The notes beneath the pieces are model-generated. The model saw nothing but the letters and a program-made list of their open reading frames with translations. It ran no database searches and had not been told where the DNA came from. Positions 9,995 through 16,684 of a stretch of DNA of 64,000 bases are shown piece after piece. Location of the stretch: NCBI RefSeq assembly GCF_900115705.1, contig NZ_FOXL01000004.1:434001-498000 (forward strand), in the 5' to 3' direction. This stretch comes from Frateuria terrea. Its GTDB lineage: Bacteria > Pseudomonadota > Gammaproteobacteria > Xanthomonadales > Rhodanobacteraceae. A program made the position numbers and the translations under genes. Position 1 is the stretch's first letter, and the number at the start of each line of letters is the position of its first letter.

Positions 9995-10012
9995 GTACTA
10001 GTGCGCTATTAC
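9995..10012 (-). promoter_or_regulatory. TrpR-type operator in the his operon promoter
   Basis: The 18-base imperfect palindrome GTACTAGTGCGCTATTAC (half-sites match at 7 of 9 positions) resembles the Escherichia coli TrpR operator core GTACTAGTTAACTAGTAC. It begins 4 bases before the hisR start codon. Reading the minus strand, a possible -35 TTGCGT and -10 TGTAAT with an 18-base spacer place the -10 partly inside this palindrome, so bound repressor would block RNA polymerase. Predicted transcription would start only a few bases before the ATG. Confidence 0.65.
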
Positions 10013-10020
10013 ATGAGGTT

Positions 10021-10571
10021 GCGAACTCTACACGCAACCGACCAATGAGACAACCGTGCGCAGGCCGCGCTCGCATCAGCGACATGATGGGAAAGCAGAG
10101 AGAGGCCTGACCCGCCAGCCCCTCCTATTCATCCGTAGGTTTTGACCCACGCCGCGAAGGTCATGCGGATTACGCCGCAAGCCGGCGCTTCAGGCTTGTG
10201 GCGCCAAGCGGGCATGGCTGTAATAGCCAAGCGCTCAATCGATATGAGCCCACCAACGGGCCCGGGCCACACACCGGGGACCCGCTTGAAGGACGGATCA
10301 GACAGGGGAGTCGGAATGGAATCGCTACCTCGCGCAGCGTCGGAACCCGTGCCGCACGCGGCCGCCGCAACGGAGCGGCCACCCAGGGCTGAATCCGTCG
10401 CCCACGTACACGCACACCGATCTGTCGGCGGGCCGGCGCATCTGCCCATTCCCATCTCCCGCTTCTTGTGAGCTGCAAGCGTCGGCTCTGGGGCGCCTTG
10501 TCATGCCCGCCGGCGCGCTGCCCAAAGCCCTTCGTCTGCGGCCGACGCCGCCCTCATCCTGCGAGCACCAC
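10021..10571. other. Gap between the his operon and the T4SS cluster
   Basis: About 550 bases with no recognised gene. Positions 10135-10290 can be read through on either strand, which may mean a gene fragment or repeat rather than a working gene. A short ORF (10316-10471) is listed separately. The promoter of the T4SS operon is expected in the last 100-200 bases, but I could not pick a convincing -35/-10 pair. No tRNA or attachment-site-like direct repeat was recognised. Confidence 0.4.
10316..10471 (+). CDS. Possible small ORF, 51 residues
   Basis: An ATG with an unusually good Shine-Dalgarno sequence (AGGGGAG, 5 bases away) opens a 51-codon frame (MESLPRAASEPVPHAA...) ending 100 bases before virB7. 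The product is Ala/Pro/His-rich with no membrane segment and no family I recognise. It could be a leader peptide of the secretion operon or a chance frame in GC-rich DNA; the composition favours chance. Confidence 0.2.
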   Translation: MESLPRAASEPVPHAAAATERPPRAESVAHVHAHRSVGGPAHLPIPISRFL

Positions 10572-11060
10572 GTGAACAAGGTTCCTTCGAACAGAGTCCT
10601 GGGAACGCTGCTGCCGGCACTCTTGCTAGCGGGCTGCGGAACACCGCCTGCCAAGGACTTCGGCGGGCACTGGAAGCCCGTCAACCGCTTCCAGGCTGCT
10701 ACTACCGAGATACCGCTGAACCGGCCGTACACCTATTACGCCTCGCCGACAGACGAAACGCTGCGGGCCATGCTGGTCCGCTGGACGACCGACACCGGCA
10801 TGACTTTGGTCTACCACCTGCCCTCGGATTTCACCCTGTTCGAGCCCGTCACCAAGGTGCGCACGGTGGACGTCAGACAGGCGGCGCAGGAACTGAGTTC
10901 GGTCTACGCCGCCCAAGGTGTCCGGGTAACCGTCGAGGGCAACAAATTGCGAGTCGGCCGCGCGGGATCCGTCGGGCCGGACACTGCGCCCAGCCACCCG
11001 CCCGAATCGCCCCCACTGCACTCCACCGAGAAGTCCGACACCACCGGGAGAGCCCGCTGA
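10572..11060 (+). CDS. virB7: VirB7-like outer-membrane lipoprotein with N0-type domain (X-T4SS)
   Basis: A lipoprotein of the outer-membrane core complex. The GTG at 10572 gives a compact signal peptide ending in LLAG-C, with Cys22 as the lipidated residue. The GGHWKPVN segment (31-38) fits the short VirB9-binding stretch of VirB7. Unlike the approximately 50-residue Agrobacterium VirB7, this 162-residue protein continues into a globular region (about 50-130) resembling the secretin N0/TcpQ-type domain, a hallmark of the Xanthomonas bacteria-killing system, followed by a Pro/Ser-rich tail. An upstream in-frame ATG (10503) would spoil the signal peptide. The stop overlaps virB8 (TGATG). Confidence 0.8.
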   Translation: MNKVPSNRVLGTLLPALLLAGCGTPPAKDFGGHWKPVNRFQAATTEIPLNRPYTYYASPTDETLRAMLVRWTTDTGMTLVYHLPSDFTLFEPVTKVRTVDVRQAAQELSSVYAAQGVRVTVEGNKLRVGRAGSVGPDTAPSHPPESPPLHSTEKSDTTGRAR

Positions 11061-11935
11061 TGCTCGCCAGGAGAGACAGCTCCCCTAAGCTCGACGAAGT
11101 GGTTTCCCGAGCCATCAATTACGAGCTCTCGATCGCTGATATTGCCCGCCGCAGCGAGCGCCGTGCGTGGTGGGTGGCGTTCTCTGCCATCGGTATGTCG
11201 GTCGTTCTGGCCGGCGGCTATTTCTGCATGCTGCCGTTGAAACAGAAAGTGCCCTACCTAGTGATGGCCGATGCCTATACGGGCACGAGCACCGTGGCTC
11301 GCCTGACCGAAGACCTTACCCATCGCAGGATCAGCGCCAGCGAGGCAATCAACCGCAGCAACGTGGCGCATTTCGTGATGGCGCGCGAATCCTACGACCT
11401 GGCGCTGCTCAACCTGGGCGACTGGACCACCGTTCAAACCATGGCCTCCCCCGGGGTGAAGGCCGATTACACGCGGCTCTACTCGCCGCTGAATCCGGAC
11501 GGCCTTTACAAGACCTACGGCAAGGACAAGGCCATCCGCATCAAGCTGCTGAGCATTGTGCTGCTCGGCGGAGGCCGGGGCAGGACGCCAAGCGGCGCCA
11601 CCGTGCGCTTCCAGCGAAGCCTCTATGACAAGCAGAGCGGTGTCACGCAACCGCTGGACAGCAAGATCGCCACCATGGAATTCACCTACAAGACAAACCT
11701 GGAAATGGACGACCGCAACCGGATCGAAAATCCGCTGGGCTTCTGGGTCACCAGCTATCGCGTGGATAACGATTACGCCACGCCCGCGCCAGCCGAGATC
11801 CCAGGCACGTTCAACGCACAGGCGATGTCCCACCCAGCGGGTTTGATTCCGACTGCCGCTCCACCCGATCTGCAGCCAGGCGTAGCGACAGGGGCGGCGG
11901 CATCTAGCATGCAGGCCAGCGGAGCAGCGCAGTGA
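11060..11935 (+). CDS. virB8: T4SS inner-membrane protein VirB8
   Basis: A bitopic inner-membrane component of the VirB/VirD4 apparatus that links the inner-membrane complex to the outer core. There is a cytoplasmic N-terminus, one membrane segment at about residues 36-58 (WWVAFSAIGMSVVLAGGYF), then a periplasmic NTF2-like domain containing the family motif region around LYSPLNPDGLY and the ENPLGFWVTSYRVD block. The 291-residue length is somewhat longer than usual because of a Pro/Ala-rich C-terminal tail. Coupled to virB7 (TGATG) and virB9 (GTGA). Confidence 0.92.
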   Translation: MLARRDSSPKLDEVVSRAINYELSIADIARRSERRAWWVAFSAIGMSVVLAGGYFCMLPLKQKVPYLVMADAYTGTSTVARLTEDLTHRRISASEAINRSNVAHFVMARESYDLALLNLGDWTTVQTMASPGVKADYTRLYSPLNPDGLYKTYGKDKAIRIKLLSIVLLGGGRGRTPSGATVRFQRSLYDKQSGVTQPLDSKIATMEFTYKTNLEMDDRNRIENPLGFWVTSYRVDNDYATPAPAEIPGTFNAQAMSHPAGLIPTAAPPDLQPGVATGAAASSMQASGAAQ

Positions 11936-12684
11936 TCAGGTGCCACCTTGGACTTGCGGCGATCCTGCTCTGTTCGACCACTCTCGCAGATGCCCAGGTC
12001 GTGCAGCAATACAAATACCAGCCGGACCACATTTACCCGGTACGCACCGGCCTGGGCATCACGACGCAGATCGAGCTCAGCCCCAACGAGGAAATTCTGG
12101 ATTACAGCACCGGCTTCAGCAGCGGCTGGCAACTGACCCGCCGCGACAACGTGTTCTACCTGAAGCCGAAGAACGTGGACGTGGACACCAACATGATAGT
12201 GCGCACCGCTACCCACTCGTACATCTTCGAGCTGAAGGTGGTTGCCACAGACTGGAAGGCGTTGGACCAGGCCAAGCGCGAGGGCGTGCAGTACAAGATC
12301 ACGTTCGCCTATCCGGCCGACTCCAGCTTCTCGAAGGAAAAGAAGAAAGTGGAACAAACGCCGCCGCTGGATACGCATCTAGTTCCGGGGCGCAGCTACA
12401 ACTTCGACTACGACTATGCGGTGCACAGCAGGAAAGCGCCATGGTTGGTGCCGGCGCATGTCTATGACGACGGTCGCTTCACCTACATCAGGATGAGCGA
12501 TCTGAAACGTTTCCCCACTGGCGACTTCCCCGCGGTCTTCATGCGAGAGACCGAACACGGGGAGGACTCCCTCGTCAACAGCACCGTCGAGGGCAACACC
12601 ATCATCGTCCACGGAACGTACCCCTACCTCGTCATCCGCCTTGGCGGCAACGTCGTCGGCCTGCGAAGGAACGCCCCCAAGTGA
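11932..12684 (+). CDS. virB9: T4SS outer-membrane core protein VirB9
   Basis: A periplasmic/outer-membrane core subunit that binds VirB7 and VirB10. It begins with GTG overlapping the virB8 stop. A cleavable signal peptide ends near LADA-Q (residue 21). The N-terminal beta domain contains YPVRTGLGITTQIELSPNE, the CagX/VirB9 signature, and the C-terminal domain (about 150-250) contains the WLVPAHVYDDGRFTYI block that pairs with VirB7. The 250-residue length is normal. Confidence 0.93.
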   Translation: MIRCHLGLAAILLCSTTLADAQVVQQYKYQPDHIYPVRTGLGITTQIELSPNEEILDYSTGFSSGWQLTRRDNVFYLKPKNVDVDTNMIVRTATHSYIFELKVVATDWKALDQAKREGVQYKITFAYPADSSFSKEKKKVEQTPPLDTHLVPGRSYNFDYDYAVHSRKAPWLVPAHVYDDGRFTYIRMSDLKRFPTGDFPAVFMRETEHGEDSLVNSTVEGNTIIVHGTYPYLVIRLGGNVVGLRRNAPK

Positions 12685-13865
12685 GCACGCAAACACCCTA
12701 CCCGGCCGCCGCCGACGACGCGGACGCCGGTCATGGCGAAGCGCTGGCACACAATCCCTATTCCACGCACTACCGACAAGCTGCGGTGCCGGAACTTGAT
12801 GGTCATGCCCCAGTGCTGAAATCCAATGAGCTGCGTCGCATGAATCGTCGCGCGCTGATCATGCTCGGGGTCGCAGCCGCCATGCTGCTGTTCGTTTCCT
12901 ACTGGATGATCAGCGGCGCGACATCGCGCAAGCAACCGCACAAGCCGCGCGAAGAAAAGGTCACGGTGGCCGAGGCACCACCGCCGCTATTCATGCCGCC
13001 CGCCCGCACGCGCGAGGCCCAGTCCATCCCACTGGCTCCCCGGAATCCCATACCAACCTTGCCGCTCCCGCAAGCGGCCAGCCAGCCACTACGGGATTCG
13101 CAGGGCTACGCCCGGAACGAGCCCTCGCTGGTCGAACGACGAATCGCCGGCGCATCCGATCCTGCAACCGACCTGCCGTCCTCCCCTCCGCCGGCCGCCG
13201 CACCGCAAGGTGCCGGCGCGTCGTTATCCGGGCATGCTGCGATGGCGAAAGCGAAACCGCTCGAACAGGCCGATACGCTGATGCAGCGGGGAACCTACAT
13301 CCGCTGCGTACTGGAGACCCGGATCGTCACGGACGTGCCCGGATACGCCTCCTGCCTGGTCACCGAGCCGGTCTATTCGTTCAACGGACGCAAACTGCTG
13401 TTGCCGAAGGGCTCCAAGGTGCTTGGCGCGTACTCGAACGGCCCCAAGGGTCGCCGAGTCGCCGTGGTGTGGGATCGCATCATCACTCCGGCGGGCATCG
13501 ACGTGGACATGAGCAGCAAGCCCAGTCCCGGTATCGACAACCTGGGCGGCGCCGGCCTGCCCGGCCACTACGACGCCCATTGGCGAAGCCGCATCAGCGC
13601 CGCGCTGCTCGTAAGCATGCTGAGCGACGCCTTCAAGTACGAGGCAGCCGAACACGGTCCGAAGACCTCGGCGATAGCCGCCAACGGCGTGGTGGTGCAG
13701 GAACCGTTCGAGAGCAACACCGCCCGGACGGTCCAGAACCTGGCGGACATGGCAGTGCGCGAGGCGGCCAACCGACCGCCCACAATCACCATCAACCAGG
13801 GCACCGTCATCTACGTGTACGTCGCCCGCGACGTCGACTTCAGCGACGTCGTCGCGCGCTCCTGA
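12681..13865 (+). CDS. virB10: T4SS core protein VirB10
   Basis: An energy-sensing subunit that spans the envelope. GTG start overlapping the virB9 stop (GTGA). Cytoplasmic residues 1-56, one membrane segment at about 58-80, a Pro-rich periplasmic linker (about 85-190), then the TrbI/VirB10 beta-barrel domain with the conserved RGTYIRCVLETRIVTD start and the GSKVLGAY region; the amphipathic helices that form the outer-membrane pore would lie near 300-320. The 394-residue length agrees with the family. Confidence 0.93.
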   Translation: MSTQTPYPAAADDADAGHGEALAHNPYSTHYRQAAVPELDGHAPVLKSNELRRMNRRALIMLGVAAAMLLFVSYWMISGATSRKQPHKPREEKVTVAEAPPPLFMPPARTREAQSIPLAPRNPIPTLPLPQAASQPLRDSQGYARNEPSLVERRIAGASDPATDLPSSPPPAAAPQGAGASLSGHAAMAKAKPLEQADTLMQRGTYIRCVLETRIVTDVPGYASCLVTEPVYSFNGRKLLLPKGSKVLGAYSNGPKGRRVAVVWDRIITPAGIDVDMSSKPSPGIDNLGGAGLPGHYDAHWRSRISAALLVSMLSDAFKYEAAEHGPKTSAIAANGVVVQEPFESNTARTVQNLADMAVREAANRPPTITINQGTVIYVYVARDVDFSDVVARS

Positions 13866-13877
13866 ACGCAGAAACCC

Positions 13878-14927
13878 ATGGAAGACACTCTCGCGCTAGT
13901 CTCAAACGAATTCCTCGACTACCAGTATGAGGTTCTGGGCGTGAGCGGATTCATGGCCTCGCCCGAAGTCACCGAGATCTGCATCAACCGCCCCGGCGAG
14001 CTCTACCTCGAAAGTCGCGGCGGCTGGCAGCGGCTGGAAGTGCCGACATTGACGTTCGAGCGGGCACGCCAGTTCTGCACGGCCGTGGTCAACGAAAGCA
14101 ACACCGGCCAGCGCATCACCGACGTCGACCCGGTAGTCTCGCTGACTTTCCCCACGGGCCAGCGCGCCCAGTTCGTGATCCCGCCTGCCTGCGAGGCAGG
14201 CAACGTGTCGATCACCATTCGCCTTCCCTCCAAGCAGACCCGCACGCTCGATCAGTATCAGGCCGAAGGATTCTTCGACCATATCCTGGAGGGCGCACAC
14301 GAGCTCAGCGAGCAGGATCGGGAACTGCTCGATCTGCGCACGGCGCGTCGTTACGGCGAGTTCTTCAAGGCGGCCGTGCACGGCAAGAAAAACATTGTTG
14401 TATCCGGCGCCACCGGCAGCGGCAAGACCACCTTCATGAAGTCTCTGGTGCACCACATCCCGGCGCAGGAACGGCTGGTAACCATCGAGGACGCCCGCGA
14501 ACTGTTCATCGACCAGTCCAACGTCGTACACCTGCTTTATTCCAAAGGCGGCCAGAGCGCCAGCAACGTCTCCGCCAAAAGCTGCATGGAAGCCTGCCTG
14601 CGCATGAAGCCGGACCGCATCATCCTGGCCGAATTGCGCGGCGACGAGGCGTTCTACTTCATTCGCAACTGCGCATCCGGCCATCCCGGTTCGATCACCA
14701 GCTGTCACGCCGGCAGCACCGAGCAGACATGGGACCAGCTTGCCTTGATGGTGAAGGCCTCGTCCGAGGGTGCCGGCTTGGAGTTTTCCACCATCAAGCG
14801 CCTGCTGCGGCTGACCATCGACGTCGTCGTGCACATCAAGGCGCACGCGGGCCAGCGCTACATCACCGGGATCGATTTCGACCCGACGCGCATTTTCCTG
14901 CAGGAATCGACCGCGTCCGCGCGCTGA
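13878..14927 (+). CDS. virB11: T4SS secretion ATPase VirB11
   Basis: A hexameric cytoplasmic traffic ATPase of the VirB11/GspE superfamily that powers pilus biogenesis and substrate transfer. Walker A GATGSGKTT is at about residues 175-183; a His-box region and Walker B-like segment (PDRIILAELRGDEA) follow near 245-260. The 349-residue length is typical. It starts 12 bases after virB10 with ATG. Confidence 0.95.
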   Translation: MEDTLALVSNEFLDYQYEVLGVSGFMASPEVTEICINRPGELYLESRGGWQRLEVPTLTFERARQFCTAVVNESNTGQRITDVDPVVSLTFPTGQRAQFVIPPACEAGNVSITIRLPSKQTRTLDQYQAEGFFDHILEGAHELSEQDRELLDLRTARRYGEFFKAAVHGKKNIVVSGATGSGKTTFMKSLVHHIPAQERLVTIEDARELFIDQSNVVHLLYSKGGQSASNVSAKSCMEACLRMKPDRIILAELRGDEAFYFIRNCASGHPGSITSCHAGSTEQTWDQLALMVKASSEGAGLEFSTIKRLLRLTIDVVVHIKAHAGQRYITGIDFDPTRIFLQESTASAR

Positions 14928-14945
14928 CAGCGAAGGAGCCACAGG

Positions 14946-15803
14946 ATGATCCCCACGTTCAACCCGATGACCTGCCGCAACCTTGCGGTTCCCGCCGTGG
15001 TGATGCAGCGCGTCGTACAGGTCGAGTCCGGTGCCAACCCATTCGCCATCGGCGTGGTCGGAGGACGACTGGAGCGTCAGCCGCGCAACCTGGGCGAGGC
15101 CGTTGCCACCGCGCACATGCTCGAATCGAAGGGGTACGACTATTCGCTAGGCATCGCCCAGGTCAACCGTAACAACCTGGTCCGCTACGGCCTCGACACC
15201 TTTCCGAAGGCCTTCGATGGCTGTGCCAATCTCGCCGTGGGTTCACGCATTCTCGCCGAATGTTATGTCCGCTCCGGAGGCGACTGGGGCAAGGCGCTCA
15301 GCTGCTACTACACGGGAAACTTCACTGCAGGCTACCGAGATGGCTACGTACAACGCGTCTACGCTGCAATCGACGCCGGTGTTCCTGAGAATTCCAAGCC
15401 CGTCGTCTACTCGCAGGCCCGAAAACGGCCTAGCGGCACTCTCATAGCTGCGCCACGATCTGCGACGCCAGATACTCCTACATACCGCGTTTCGATCCCG
15501 TCTGTAGCTCTCGATCCGGACGTCGATCCATTGGCTTCCGACGCCACGCATGCGGCGGCTTCGCCTACTGGATCGAAAGTAGCGCTCGCCAGCAAGTCGA
15601 TAGCCCGAGCCGAAATACCCGATACGCCGGATCACCGCGTACGGCCGGTCTTCGAGCCGCGTGTGAGCCGACCGGAGGATCGAGTGGTCGCCAAGGCTGC
15701 CGTTGCCCAGTCCGTGCCTTCAGGCAGCTCTGCCATTTTCGTTCCCGCCAGCCAAACCTCTACTGCTGCGCAGGAGATGGGCGATGCCGCATTCGTTTTC
15801 TGA
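14946..15803 (+). CDS. virB1: T4SS lytic transglycosylase VirB1
   Basis: A peptidoglycan-cleaving enzyme that opens the wall for the secretion channel. The N-terminal SLT/lysozyme-like domain (about 10-150) has the catalytic Glu27 in VVQVESGANP, the GIAQVN motif, and ends in CYYTGNF. No classical signal peptide is visible, as in Xanthomonas VirB1, so its route to the periplasm is unclear. The C-terminal 130 residues are low-complexity Ser/Ala/Pro. The 285 residues agree with the longer Xanthomonas-type proteins. Confidence 0.9.
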   Translation: MIPTFNPMTCRNLAVPAVVMQRVVQVESGANPFAIGVVGGRLERQPRNLGEAVATAHMLESKGYDYSLGIAQVNRNNLVRYGLDTFPKAFDGCANLAVGSRILAECYVRSGGDWGKALSCYYTGNFTAGYRDGYVQRVYAAIDAGVPENSKPVVYSQARKRPSGTLIAAPRSATPDTPTYRVSIPSVALDPDVDPLASDATHAAASPTGSKVALASKSIARAEIPDTPDHRVRPVFEPRVSRPEDRVVAKAAVAQSVPSGSSAIFVPASQTSTAAQEMGDAAFVF

Positions 15804-15923
15804 TTGCGACCAGGCCCACCGCCCTTCCGGCTCCGAACCCGGCTGACTGTCCTGCAGCCAACCTTGGCGCGTCCATTGTCAGATGGCCGCTGCTTTTCAA
15901 CCATCCCAGTAAGGAAATCGAAG

Positions 15924-16331
15924 ATGGCTATGCACATGTCCGCGAACCAAAACTCGCTCCACGCTGCCCGTAGTCGCACTGCGCTTCTCATGTGCCTGGC
16001 GATGTTCGGGGCACTTGCGCTTCCCAGCATCGCACTCGGCCAGGACGCGACCGACACCATTGCCACCACTTGTGGCTTCGCCAGCAACATCAACAAGATC
16101 CTAAACGCGATCTCGATCATCGTCGTAACCATCGCGATCGTCTTCTCCGGCTATCAGATCGCTTTTGCGCACAAGCGGATCTCCGACGTCTCGCCGGCAC
16201 TGATCGGCGCCGTCCTGATCGGCGCCGCGGGCCAGATCGCCAAGATGTTCTTGGCCGGAAGCACCAGCGCATCCGGGGCCACTGCGTGCACGGCGAGCCT
16301 GGTGGCCCACCTGCTCAACCACTATGCATAA
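15924..16331 (+). CDS. virB2: T4SS major pilin VirB2
   Basis: A small pilin precursor of 135 residues. I chose the ATG at 15924 because AAGGAA lies 7 bases upstream and a signal peptide ending near ALG-Q follows (about residue 40); the frame is open further upstream but without such features. The mature part has two hydrophobic segments (ILNAISIIVVTIAIVFSGYQI and LIGAVLIGAAGQIAKMFL) joined by a charged loop (AHKRISD), the standard VirB2 layout. It follows virB1 by 120 bases and overlaps virB3 by 8. Confidence 0.9.
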   Translation: MAMHMSANQNSLHAARSRTALLMCLAMFGALALPSIALGQDATDTIATTCGFASNINKILNAISIIVVTIAIVFSGYQIAFAHKRISDVSPALIGAVLIGAAGQIAKMFLAGSTSASGATACTASLVAHLLNHYA

Positions 16332-16632
16332 AGATCCATTGTTCCGCGGCTGCACCCGCCCTGCCATGTTCGTGGGCGTGCCTTACGTCCCGTTCTTCAT
16401 GTGTGCGGGCGGATGCATGCTGCTGGCGATGTACTTCAACTTGTTCTTCCTGTTGCTGATCCCGCCGGTGATCTTCGCGATGCGCCAGATGGCCCGGCGC
16501 GACGAGATGATCTTCCGCCTGCTCGGTCTGCGCCTGCAGTTCCGTACGCGCGTCAGGAACCTGGGGGAGAACGATGGGATGTGGGTCTTCACACCAAACA
16601 TCCACCGCGGCCAGTCCAAGGCCAATCCGTAA
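16324..16632 (+). CDS. virB3: T4SS inner-membrane protein VirB3
   Basis: A 102-residue inner-membrane protein associated with VirB4. It has the typical N-terminus MHKDPLFRGCTRPAM followed by a long hydrophobic stretch (about 17-55) that can form one or two membrane segments, then a basic C-terminal part. It overlaps the end of virB2 by 8 bases and precedes virB4. Function in the family: inner-membrane complex assembly and pilus biogenesis. Confidence 0.92.
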   Translation: MHKDPLFRGCTRPAMFVGVPYVPFFMCAGGCMLLAMYFNLFFLLLIPPVIFAMRQMARRDEMIFRLLGLRLQFRTRVRNLGENDGMWVFTPNIHRGQSKANP

Positions 16633-16684
16633 CGCCACAGCCGCCCGTGCCACCACGGCAGGGGAGGCATTCCGGAACTTGCGC

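Noticed and set aside
10142-10471. A 109-codon frame upstream of virB7
   Set aside because: Composition is unlike the neighbours, no ribosome-binding site at its first ATG, and no family; only the shorter 51-codon version was kept, at low confidence.
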